Below are positions 28,707 to 36,398 of a stretch of DNA of 64,000 nt, one piece after another. The notes beneath the pieces were generated by a model. The model did no database searches, was not told where the DNA came from, and saw only the letters and a list, made by a program, of their open reading frames with translations. Every line of letters starts with the position of its first letter. Positions within the stretch are counted from its first letter, which is position 1. The position numbers and the translations under genes were made by a program. This DNA is from Halomonas sp. SpR1. GTDB lineage: Bacteria; Pseudomonadota; Gammaproteobacteria; Pseudomonadales; Halomonadaceae. The stretch is taken from contig NZ_JAUAMB010000027.1 in the NCBI RefSeq assembly GCF_031010175.1, positions 1 through 64,000 on the forward strand. The letters are read 5' to 3'.

Positions 28707-29183
28707 ATGATTGATCAACGCAAATCCTATGAATGCAAATACACTCATGTACGCCGTTGTTTAATAGCGCTTACGTTTACCGCGCTTACATTGTCGCTCG
28801 CAGGCTGTGTTCACCAGCCAAATCAAACGACGCTCTACGAACGCATGGGCGGCGAAACCACGATTGATGCAGTGGTTGAGAACCTGTTATACCGAATTGC
28901 AGATGATCCTGAAGTGGTAGTATTTTTTGCTAACACCAATATCGATTTATTTGCCGAATCCCTGGCCAGCCAGCTGTGTGACGTCAGCGATGGCCCCTGC
29001 AACTACGAAGGCCCGCCGATGGATCGTGCTCATCAACATATGGGGCTGACAGATGTGCATTTTAATCGTTTAGTGGAACATCTCGATGCCGCGATGCAAG
29101 AGGAAGGCATTGCCCTTGGCGCCCGTAACGAACTGCTGGGCAGACTCGCCCCCATGTACGCAGACGTTATGCGTCTTCAGTAA
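28707..29183 (+). CDS. Lipoprotein group 1 truncated haemoglobin
   Basis: 158 residues. An N-terminal export signal ends in the lipobox LAGC (Cys34), unusual for a globin and placing it in the envelope. A group 1 truncated globin follows (TLYERMGGETTIDAVVENLL, then DPEVVVFF). The likely proximal haem ligand is His109 in MDRAHQHMGLTDVHF, aligned with the corresponding His of mycobacterial GlbN. It also has Cys90 and Cys98 in a short insertion. The start at 28707 follows the DUF3034 stop by ten bases. Truncated globins bind O2, NO or CO; here it may act as a periplasmic gas-binding partner of the sensor enzyme upstream. Confidence 0.82.
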   Translation: MIDQRKSYECKYTHVRRCLIALTFTALTLSLAGCVHQPNQTTLYERMGGETTIDAVVENLLYRIADDPEVVVFFANTNIDLFAESLASQLCDVSDGPCNYEGPPMDRAHQHMGLTDVHFNRLVEHLDAAMQEEGIALGARNELLGRLAPMYADVMRLQ

Positions 29184-29271
29184 CCTGCCAGCCGTCATCG
29201 ATACATCGCTCAGGTACGGTTTATAAATAACGGCAAACCCAGCATGGGCTAAACAATTTCAGACGCTAATG

Positions 29272-29778
29272 TCACCACTTCGCCTCTATACTGCGGATCA
29301 TCCAGATCCAATCGTTGAAATCTCGCAGGTTCTCAACATCGCGATTATCATTAGTATAATCGCGCTCAACTAGCCGAGCTGGGCCGCGTGTGCGAATGGT
29401 TAGCGGGTCACCATCTTCTGTGGTGATTAAATACCAGCTGGGGTCATCCCACCCCTCAAGAGTAACTTCGTAGTCATCCCAGGCAGTAAAGTGAAGTGCC
29501 GGAGGCACTTCGCCAAACTGATCAATCAGAAAGGTTCGAAACTCTAGGCCCTGCATCTCCACATCGCGGCCTTGATAGGGGTCGTAGAGCGTAAACGTCT
29601 CGTCAGACATGGCACGCAAATCACTTAGGGCGACCTTTTGAGTGACATCGCCGTTGATGATACTTAATGCCTGGGCGAAGGCAGCCGTGGGGAGTGTGAT
29701 GCCCACGACAATTAACGCGCATGCTAACTGATCTCGTGCACGACCCCATGGGCTGCGGTGTAAAGCAACTGCTTTCAT
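29272..29778 (-). CDS. Secreted SUOX-fold protein lacking the molybdenum-ligand Cys
   Basis: 168 residues with a signal peptide (core ACALIVVGITLPTAAFA, cleavage before QALS). The mature part resembles the oxidoreductase molybdopterin-binding (SUOX) fold: ALSDLRAMSDETFTL, MQGLEFRTFLIDQFG, ARLVERDY and a Trp-rich end NDWIWMIRSIEAKW. The mature protein contains no cysteine, so it cannot ligate molybdenum in the usual way and is probably a binding or sensory protein rather than an enzyme. It is convergent to the haemoglobin gene across 88 bases and may belong functionally to that cluster. Confidence 0.72.
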   Translation of the reverse strand: MKAVALHRSPWGRARDQLACALIVVGITLPTAAFAQALSIINGDVTQKVALSDLRAMSDETFTLYDPYQGRDVEMQGLEFRTFLIDQFGEVPPALHFTAWDDYEVTLEGWDDPSWYLITTEDGDPLTIRTRGPARLVERDYTNDNRDVENLRDFNDWIWMIRSIEAKW

Positions 29779-29807
29779 GGCATAGTTTCCTGGTGTGTTC
29801 GTTGTTG

Positions 29808-29897
29808 CAAAGAACTTATGCGAAGAACTTATGCGAAGAACTTATGCAAAGCACTTTCGCAAGAACTGTCGCAAATAACTTATGCCAAGAACTCTAC
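29808..29897. repeat. 13-bp tandem array upstream of the SUOX-fold gene
   Basis: Seven degenerate units: CAAAGAACTTATG, CGAAGAACTTATG twice, CAAAGCACTTTCG, a 12-base CAAGAACTGTCG, CAAATAACTTATG and CCAAGAACTCTAC. It starts 29 bases upstream of the gene start and so occupies its promoter or leader region. Confidence 0.88.
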
Positions 29898-29964
29898 CAG
29901 AGCACGCCTCGTATTGCTCCTCAACGCACGCTAGGGGATTTCAACTTATCAGCATATTTCAGGC

Positions 29965-29993
29965 AAAAAAAAGCCAGCCCAAGATGGGCTGGC
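29965..29993 (-). terminator. Rho-independent terminator of the 40-residue protein gene
   Basis: On the minus strand GCCAGCCC-ATCTT-GGGCTGGC runs into eight T. It lies 78 bases past the stop of the small membrane protein gene. Confidence 0.88.
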
Positions 29994-30070
29994 AACAGGA
30001 GGCTTACTATGCCAGTAAAGCTAGGCTAGCAAACCCCCTCCCCTGACAAGGTTTACATGAACTGGGAAAG

Positions 30071-30193
30071 CTACTTCTTGCGCTCATTTTTACGTAGATG
30101 ATCGCGAATCACGAAGCCCACCCAACCCACCATAAAGGCGATTACTAACGCGACGGTGGCTAAACCAAAGATAATTGTTTCATCCCAATACAT
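30071..30193 (-). CDS. Small single-span membrane protein, 40 residues
   Basis: A 40-codon gene starting MYWDETIIFGLATVALVIAF, with one membrane helix (about 7-29, ending VGWVGFVI) and a basic tail RDHLRKNERKK. The ribosome-binding site GGGAGGA lies seven bases before the ATG, and a textbook terminator follows, so it is very likely expressed. It resembles the tiny DUF3149-type membrane proteins in shape but I cannot name the family. The positive-inside rule puts the C-terminus in the cytoplasm. Function unknown. Confidence 0.78.
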   Translation of the reverse strand: MYWDETIIFGLATVALVIAFMVGWVGFVIRDHLRKNERKK

Positions 30194-30368
30194 GGTGAAT
30201 CCTCCCGCCGTGATGTATGCGTTCATACTAGCCACTCAACGGCGGAAGAATGCTGACCTGGGTCAAGTTACGAAAAGCGGGGGTAAGCGGATAAACAGGA
30301 AATTGATACCGATCAATTTTTGGGCGTGATTAGGGCCTGTTGACGTTTCACTCACGGCCGCGCTGGCG

Positions 30369-30887
30369 TTACAACACCTTGCGGTCTTCGACTTTGCTGT
30401 GCTCGGTACCCGGTGGTAATGGATGGCCTTTGGCCAACTCTGCCCGAGTGGCTTCACGCACATCTAAAATCGTCACTTTATAGTTTAGCGTGCGCCCGGC
30501 CAGGGGGTGGTTGGTATCAACGGTGACGCGGTCGCCATTGACTTCCAGTACCGTGACAATTTGCGGCCCTGCTTCACCTTCGGTTTGAAAGCGGCTGCCT
30601 GGCGCCAACTCAGCGCTACCAAAAGAGCCGCGGCTGACCTCTTGCACCAGATCTTCGTTGCGCACACCGTAGGCGTCAGCGGGCATCAATTGAACGCTTA
30701 ACTCGGCGCCAACCGACTGACCCGCTAACGCGCTCTCTAACCCTGGCACGATATTATCGTGACCATGCAAGTACTCTAGCGGCTTATTGCGCGCCTGGGA
30801 GTCATCCAACACCTGTTTGCTGCCATCGTTGAGCACGTCGCTTAGCACATAGTGCAAGGTAACGACCTGGTGCGCTGTAATCGACAT
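30369..30887 (-). CDS. slyD: FKBP-type peptidyl-prolyl isomerase, SlyD-like
   Basis: 172 residues with the SlyD layout: an FKBP domain split by the IF chaperone insert (PADAYGVRNEDLVQEVSRG leads into it), and LEYLHGHDNIVPGLESAL, which forms the prolyl isomerase pocket. The His/Cys-rich metal-binding tail of E. coli SlyD is missing; the C-terminus is a short HPLPPGTEHSK-type tail, as in FkpB/SlpA-sized members. Cytosolic. GAGAGGAG precedes the start. A 13-bp tandem array fills the region just upstream. Confidence 0.88.
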   Translation of the reverse strand: MSITAHQVVTLHYVLSDVLNDGSKQVLDDSQARNKPLEYLHGHDNIVPGLESALAGQSVGAELSVQLMPADAYGVRNEDLVQEVSRGSFGSAELAPGSRFQTEGEAGPQIVTVLEVNGDRVTVDTNHPLAGRTLNYKVTILDVREATRAELAKGHPLPPGTEHSKVEDRKVL

Positions 30888-30918
30888 GGAAAACTCCTCT
30901 CCGGTAAGCTGTCGGTTT

Positions 30919-30970
30919 TGTGTTAGAACGTTGTGATAAAACGTTGTATTAGAACACTGTCTTAGTTTAC
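30919..30970. repeat. 13-bp tandem array between slyD and ampG
   Basis: Four degenerate units: TGTGTTAGAACGT, TGTGATAAAACGT, TGTATTAGAACAC and TGTCTTAGTTTAC. It lies in the divergent promoter region, 32 bases from the slyD start and 41 bases from the ampG start. Confidence 0.82.
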
Positions 30971-31010
30971 CACTTGACCATTGCTTGGGTCTTTTCAGGA
31001 GTCGCCTTTG

Positions 31011-32372
31011 ATGCCCACCCCCACCCCTCAGCGCAGTTGGCTTGCTGCGCTGGCTGTTTATTGTCGTGCGCCCGTTATTACCATGCTGTTTTTGGGGTTT
31101 TCCGCAGGCCTGCCATTTCTGCTGGTGTTTTCAACGCTCTCTGCCTGGCTGCGCAGCGACGGCGTTGAGGTCGCAGCGATAGGCTTTTTCGCCTGGATTG
31201 GCATGCTCTACTCGATCAAGTTTTTCTGGGCGCCGGTAGTAGATCGCTTAGCGCTGCCGGTTTTGACCCGTGCTTTCGGGCAACGACGTGGCTGGATGCT
31301 GTTGGCTCAAGCGACCATTGCTGCCGGGCTGGTGGGGCTAGCCGGATTGAGCCCGGTGGGTAACCTCGGCTGGGTGGCCCTGTTTGCACTGTTAGTAGCG
31401 TTTGGCTCAGCCACTCAAGATATTGCGATTGACGCCTACCGTATCGAGTCCGCCGATGACGATGTCCAGGCCGCTATGGCCTCGACCTATATTATAGGCT
31501 ATCGAGGAGGCTTACTTGCCGCCGGTGCTGGTGCGCTGTATATCGCGGCGTCAGCCTCTTGGGGTGTGGCTTATCTAAGTATGGCGGCGTTAATGAGCAT
31601 TGGCGTGATTACCGTACTAATGCGGCCGGAGCCAAAACGCGCCTCTCTCTCCATTCAACTTATCCACGAACCCAAGGTGCGGTCGTTTATTCGCGCCAGC
31701 CGGGGCAAACCTAAAATGTTGCGCCGCCTGGGCGCCTGGAGCATTGGTGCGCTGGTCTGTCCGTTTACCGACTTTTTTAGCCGCTATGGAGTGAAAGCAC
31801 TGTGGATTTTAGTGTTTATTGCGGTATTCAGAATCAGCGATTTGGCCATGGCCTCAATGGCCAATCCGCTCTATATCGACCTGGGCTTTTCGCTGGCCGA
31901 GATTGCTAGCGTAACCAATATTTTCGGCATTGCGATGAGTATTACCGGCGGGATTTTAGGCGGGCTTCTTGTAGCGCGCTACGGCATCGGCCCGCTGCTG
32001 ATCTTCGGCGCGGGGCTGGTGATGATAACGAACCTGCTGTTTGCCGTCCTTGCCCTGGTAGGCAATCAGTTGCCCATGCTGGTGGTGACGATTATCGGCG
32101 ATAATCTTGCCAACGGCTTAGCCAGCGCGGTGTTTATCGCCTTTCTCTCCAGCCTGACATCCCGCGCCTACACCGCCACGCAGTACGCGCTGTTTTCGTC
32201 ATTAATGACGTTACCGGGAAAATTTTTAAGCGGCTTCGGAGGACTGGTCGTCACCGCTCAGGGCTACCCGAGCTTTTTTGTGATCGCCACACTGCTGGGT
32301 GTACCAGCGATTGTTTTAGCCATCTGGATTAGCCGAGACAAGGAGTTGGTGCCGACCCCCAAGCCTGCTTGA
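31011..32372 (+). CDS. ampG: AmpG-like muropeptide MFS permease
   Basis: 453-residue major facilitator with about 12 membrane segments in the AmpG family. It imports GlcNAc-anhydroMurNAc peptides for cell-wall recycling. Family features: FLGFSAGLPFLLVFSTLSAWL at the first helix, IGFFAWIGMLYSIKFFWAPVVDR, then GSATQDIAIDAYRIE. E. coli AmpG is 491 residues, so this is slightly short at the C-terminus but complete. The start at 31011 has AGGAG upstream; an in-frame start ten codons earlier has none. Divergent from slyD. Confidence 0.88.
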   Translation: MPTPTPQRSWLAALAVYCRAPVITMLFLGFSAGLPFLLVFSTLSAWLRSDGVEVAAIGFFAWIGMLYSIKFFWAPVVDRLALPVLTRAFGQRRGWMLLAQATIAAGLVGLAGLSPVGNLGWVALFALLVAFGSATQDIAIDAYRIESADDDVQAAMASTYIIGYRGGLLAAGAGALYIAASASWGVAYLSMAALMSIGVITVLMRPEPKRASLSIQLIHEPKVRSFIRASRGKPKMLRRLGAWSIGALVCPFTDFFSRYGVKALWILVFIAVFRISDLAMASMANPLYIDLGFSLAEIASVTNIFGIAMSITGGILGGLLVARYGIGPLLIFGAGLVMITNLLFAVLALVGNQLPMLVVTIIGDNLANGLASAVFIAFLSSLTSRAYTATQYALFSSLMTLPGKFLSGFGGLVVTAQGYPSFFVIATLLGVPAIVLAIWISRDKELVPTPKPA

Positions 32373-32391
32373 ACAGACTTGAAGGTTTAGG

Positions 32392-34209
32392 TCAGCGGTG
32401 GGCTTCTAACCACTCCAATGCCCCAGGCGTCGTGCGCCACTGATCGCGCATCAAGGTGCGGTACTGCCACGCTTCCGCCCGGGAGCCGGGATCAACCTGG
32501 CCGTCCGGGTGTGGCATGGATGGCCGGGGATTTTCAGCACAGATCAGTTCTAATGCGTAGCGGTTATGGCCGAGCACATCAACAAGCGCGGTTTCAGCGG
32601 CCTCATGCTGCTCTAATCGATAGAGCGCCAAGGTTTTGCCCATTAGCAGCCCAAGCACTAGTGAGCCGTCGTCGTCACTCTCCTCCGCCAGCGCTAATGC
32701 TTCTTCATTGCGGTCATCGCGCAGCAGTTGATCCAGCACCAATTCGCGCAGACCCAAACTATCTTCCTGGTCGATCAGCAGTAGCTCCTCGGCGAGTTCC
32801 CGAGAGTGCTGACGCGCTCCACGCTCCATACCAACAACCAAGGCTAGCCCAGTGCGCAGCAGCATGGCGTTATTGGCATCGTCCCAGCACAGGTTACCGC
32901 TGCCTTCTGCCCGGGCTTGCTCCAACCAGCGCGAGAGACGCAGCGCCAGTGGCTCCAGCAGGCTCGGCGCCATCCAGGGCAGGCTGCCAAAGCGGCTGGT
33001 GAGCGCCAAGGTCAAGTCTTGCACTACCTGCGGAGCGTCCAGCCACTCGGGATGTGCGCAGAGTGCCGACATCCACTCAATGGCATTACCCCAGGGGTCA
33101 TCACGAAAGCCTAACGCTACGTCTTCATCCACCAGCACCTGAAACTGCTCATGCCAGGCGGCAAACAGCGTCGCCTCGCGGGCACTGGTGTTATAATACA
33201 AACGCCCACTTTCAGGGTCGGCGCTCACATCAATTTTAGGGGCCGTCGGCAGCGCGGCCAGCAATGCCTGAAGCGCCACCAACGGCGTGGCCAGATCCTC
33301 TTCCGCACTGAGCAACTGATCGGCAAGCGTCGCGCCGGGGTTATCCGCTAGCGCGGCGAGAAACTCCAACTGATCTTCATCAAGCTCCCCCTGGCGAACC
33401 AGGCGGCGATACCAGAAGTTGGCGCGTTCTTTGGCTTCCTGCTCGTGGCCTTCATGCAGCAACAGCATGGCTTCAATGTAAGCCAAGGTAGGCGAATCGG
33501 GCAGCGCTTGCTGGGCTTTGACAAAGGCGCCACGGGCACTGTCCAGGTCATCGTTATCCAGATGCATTAAACACAATCGCTCAAGTGCCACACCGCGTAA
33601 AAACAGCGGCCCGCGCTCCATCACATCGTCAAGCAGGTCGGCGCGTTTCCGGCTAAAGCCTCGCTCTTGATAAATATCCAGCAGAATCTCAAAGGCGGGT
33701 TCCGCCTGCTCGGGCAGCCGCGACCAATCGCTGCCATCGAACAGCGACTCGAGGATCTGCATAGCGCGCCCCGTCTGGCCACTTTCAGCAGCGATCAGCC
33801 CGGCTTCGAGCAGCGCTTGAGCCGGTGCCCGCTGGCTATCCAGCGCGGCTTTCAGGGTGGCGCCCTTCCATTCGCGTAGCGAAAGCATCCACATCATCTG
33901 GTCGGGTATTTCGGTGGGAAACTCAACCTGGTAGCAGCACTGCTTGAATTTGCGCCCAGAGTCGCACCAGCAGGGTTCATTACGCCCCGGCGTGGCGAGG
34001 GGCTCACAGGCGAAATCAAGCCGCTCCAGCGGTGTTTGCGACCACAGCACCGGCGCCAGCGCTTGGGCCATGGCCACATCGCCTTCAAAGGAATCCGCGC
34101 CTTTGGCGCGCACCCAGGTCATAAAATCCGGATAGTGTTCTTGTTGCCTGATTGCCGAGAGTGCCCCGGAGGCGAATCCCAGCAGTTGATCGACCCATAC
34201 CGCCAGCAT
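32392..34209 (-). CDS. SEC-C motif protein with TPR-like helical body
   Basis: 605 residues. A SEC-C zinc-binding motif, GRNEPCWCDSGRKFKQCC, lies near the N-terminus (about residue 75-92), the same Cys-x-Cys...Cys-Cys/His module found at the SecA C-terminus. The rest is a long Leu/Ala/Glu-rich region with TPR-like repeats (for example ALERLCLMHLDNDDLDSARG). Function unknown; proteins of this type may bind ribosomes or SecB-like partners. The start at 34209 (MLAVWVDQLL) follows GGAG at six bases and is preferred to an ATG 13 codons earlier. It is tail to tail with ampG. Confidence 0.78.
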   Translation of the reverse strand: MLAVWVDQLLGFASGALSAIRQQEHYPDFMTWVRAKGADSFEGDVAMAQALAPVLWSQTPLERLDFACEPLATPGRNEPCWCDSGRKFKQCCYQVEFPTEIPDQMMWMLSLREWKGATLKAALDSQRAPAQALLEAGLIAAESGQTGRAMQILESLFDGSDWSRLPEQAEPAFEILLDIYQERGFSRKRADLLDDVMERGPLFLRGVALERLCLMHLDNDDLDSARGAFVKAQQALPDSPTLAYIEAMLLLHEGHEQEAKERANFWYRRLVRQGELDEDQLEFLAALADNPGATLADQLLSAEEDLATPLVALQALLAALPTAPKIDVSADPESGRLYYNTSAREATLFAAWHEQFQVLVDEDVALGFRDDPWGNAIEWMSALCAHPEWLDAPQVVQDLTLALTSRFGSLPWMAPSLLEPLALRLSRWLEQARAEGSGNLCWDDANNAMLLRTGLALVVGMERGARQHSRELAEELLLIDQEDSLGLRELVLDQLLRDDRNEEALALAEESDDDGSLVLGLLMGKTLALYRLEQHEAAETALVDVLGHNRYALELICAENPRPSMPHPDGQVDPGSRAEAWQYRTLMRDQWRTTPGALEWLEAHR

Positions 34210-34353
34210 TGCCGTCTCCACTGTGTTAAAAGCGACATAGTTTAGCATGACCCTAAGGGTTCACGCAGAGAGGATTGGCGACGACTTTAAGGGCTGCTAG
34301 AGTTCGGCGATTTGAGCAAACCACACAGTGTTAAAGTCGACTGGAGCGATGTA

Positions 34354-34947
34354 ATGAGCGAACTGAACGTTAGCCTCTGCCAAGGTTCGGCGATCACCCC
34401 CCATTTGCCAGCGCTTGCCCGTCTTCGCATTCAGGTATTTCGCGATTTTCCCTACCTCTACGATGGCGAACTGAGCTACGAATCGGAGTATTTAGGTCGC
34501 TATGCAGAAAACCCGAATAGCCTATTCGTACTGGCCTTCGACGGAGGAAGTCTGGTGGGGGCAGCCACCGGACAACCTCTTCAGGATGAAGTCGACGAAT
34601 TCCGCCACCCGTTTGAGGCCAACGGCATCAATCCCGAGCGCGTTTTCTACTATGGTGAATCCGTGCTGCTTCACACCTACCGTGGCTGTGGAACGGGTAA
34701 ACGCTTTTTGGCCGAACGAGAAGCCCACGCCAAGCGACAGGGATTTGATATAGTGGCTTTTTGTGCGGTAGAGCGACCAGCAGATCATCCCGCTAAACCT
34801 GCGGACTACCAGCCGCTTCACGGTTTCTGGAACGCCCATGGTTACCAGCGCCATGGCGAGCTAGCCACCACTTTCGCTTGGCGAGATATTGGCGAACAGG
34901 TGGAAAGCCATAAGCCAATGGTGTTTTGGCTGAAGACACTCAGCTAG
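34354..34947 (+). CDS. GNAT-family N-acetyltransferase
   Basis: 197-residue cytosolic protein with the acetyl-CoA fold: beta strands around FVLAFDGGSLVGAATGQPL, then the pyrophosphate loop GESVLLHTYRGCGTGKRFLA (R-G-C-G-T-G), a Q/RxxGxG/A variant. Substrate unknown. The start at 34354 (MSELNVSLCQG) has GGAG eight bases before; an upstream in-frame start overlaps weak sequence. Convergent with the AarF-type gene. Confidence 0.82.
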   Translation: MSELNVSLCQGSAITPHLPALARLRIQVFRDFPYLYDGELSYESEYLGRYAENPNSLFVLAFDGGSLVGAATGQPLQDEVDEFRHPFEANGINPERVFYYGESVLLHTYRGCGTGKRFLAEREAHAKRQGFDIVAFCAVERPADHPAKPADYQPLHGFWNAHGYQRHGELATTFAWRDIGEQVESHKPMVFWLKTLS

Positions 34948-34968
34948 GCAATCACTCTCTTAGTGGGT

Positions 34969-36207
34969 TTACGCCCACTCAAGCAGTGGTCGGGTTCGCT
35001 CATGCATATCCAACCGCGCGCCCAAACGCACCAGATTCCAGTAGTGGCCGTTCAGCGCCCGGGAGAGCAGCAGCGTGTCGGCGGGGGGCTGCAGGCGATC
35101 CATCGCCGCCCACACTTTAGGCGTTAGCTCGCGCAGACGGCGGTGCACCCGCACATCGCTGAAATCCTGCTCCCCCGGTTCAAATAACGGAGCTATACAT
35201 TCTGCAGACTCTCGATAGAGTGCCAGCGGCGCCCCCTGCCCCTGGCGCCCGCCCATTTGCATCAGCGCCTCATCCATCCCCATGGGATCATGTTTCAGCG
35301 TGGCATCAAGTAGTTGCATCATTGCTTTCAAGCGCGTATCAGGTACGGCAATCACCGCGCCCAAGTCGTAAATCACCAGCCGCCCCTGGGCATCGGCGGC
35401 AAAATTGCCCGCATGAGGGTCGGCGTGGAGCTCGCCGTAGGTAAACAGCTCTTGGGTTATCCAGTCAGCCAGCGTTTGGGCAATGCCCTGGCGCGTCCCG
35501 TCATGTGCCTCGGCTAATTCGCGCAATGGCGTTCCATCCACGTAGCGCATCGCCAGCACATGGGGGCCGGAGAGCGCTGGTAGCGGCTCGGGAATCACCA
35601 ACCGTGGATCATTCTTATAGCGCTCACGGTAACGGGCCAGTGCAGCGGCTTCGGCGTGGTAATCCAGTTCCCCACGCAGGCTTTCGGCAAGCTCTTCAAA
35701 TAGAGCGTCCAAGCGCGCCTGGGGCACTTTAAACCAGCGTCCTAAGCGCATAATGCGCCGCACCTGGATCAAATCGCTCTCCAGCACCTCGGCAAGGCCG
35801 GGATACTGCACCTTGAGCACGACCGTTTCGCCCTCATGGGTGGTCGCGCGGTGAACCTGCCCCATGGAGGCGCTGGCAAAGGGGCGCTCCTCGACTTCAC
35901 TGAAGTAGTGGTCAATATCGCCATACTGCTGAACCAGCGCTTCACGAATTTTTGGCCACGGCATCGGCTCGGCCTGACGCTGCAGGCGGGCAAGCTCCTC
36001 GGCGAGATCAGGCGGCAGCAGGTCGTCCCACTGGGACATAATTTGAGCAAGCTTCATGGCCGGGCCTTTCAGCTCTGAAAGCCCCTCAAACAGGGCTTCG
36101 CCCAGGGCGCGCCAATCCGCCTGGCCGCCCAAGCGGGTTTTCAGCAACGCTCCACCGGTGCGTGCGCCCAAGCCCATTAAACGCCTTGTTCTGCCGCGAT
36201 CACGCAT
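34969..36207 (-). CDS. ABC1/AarF-family atypical kinase
   Basis: 412-residue member of the ADCK/UbiB family. Family marks: the KxGQ-like motif LKGPAMKLAQIMS (with Ala for Gly), the Ala-rich loop FASASMGQVHRA replacing a P-loop, VVLKVQYPG (Lys of the ATP site), ELDYHAEA, HADPHAGNF and YDLGAV (DFG equivalent). It has no C-terminal membrane helices and lies outside any ubiquinone operon, so it is a paralogue rather than UbiB itself. The start at 36207 is set by AGGAGA eight bases upstream; an ATG 13 codons earlier lacks this. Confidence 0.85.
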   Translation of the reverse strand: MRDRGRTRRLMGLGARTGGALLKTRLGGQADWRALGEALFEGLSELKGPAMKLAQIMSQWDDLLPPDLAEELARLQRQAEPMPWPKIREALVQQYGDIDHYFSEVEERPFASASMGQVHRATTHEGETVVLKVQYPGLAEVLESDLIQVRRIMRLGRWFKVPQARLDALFEELAESLRGELDYHAEAAALARYRERYKNDPRLVIPEPLPALSGPHVLAMRYVDGTPLRELAEAHDGTRQGIAQTLADWITQELFTYGELHADPHAGNFAADAQGRLVIYDLGAVIAVPDTRLKAMMQLLDATLKHDPMGMDEALMQMGGRQGQGAPLALYRESAECIAPLFEPGEQDFSDVRVHRRLRELTPKVWAAMDRLQPPADTLLLSRALNGHYWNLVRLGARLDMHERTRPLLEWA

Positions 36208-36398
36208 TTGCTGTCTCTCCTGGTTACTCAATTCACCACTTAACAAAGTCTATTTATCTATACAAAATATATACAGTAAAAATATTTTGGAAATATTTAG
36301 CATCACTATACATCCCGCTGCGATGCCTTGCTCTATATAGATTCAATGTCTCTGCTACCATAGGCGCCATTAAAGGATACGATGAAGGCTTCGCTGCT

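Noticed and set aside
29808..29897. CRISPR-like array
   Set aside because: Units are 13 bp with no spacers between them and no cas genes are nearby; it is a plain tandem repeat.
32418..33002. Long open frame (194 codons) on the plus strand
   Set aside because: It is antisense to the SEC-C protein gene, with Arg/Pro/Gln-rich composition typical of a shadow frame in GC-rich DNA.
34969..36207. UbiB of ubiquinone biosynthesis
   Set aside because: It lacks the C-terminal membrane helices and the ubiE-ubiJ neighbours, so it is called an AarF-family paralogue.
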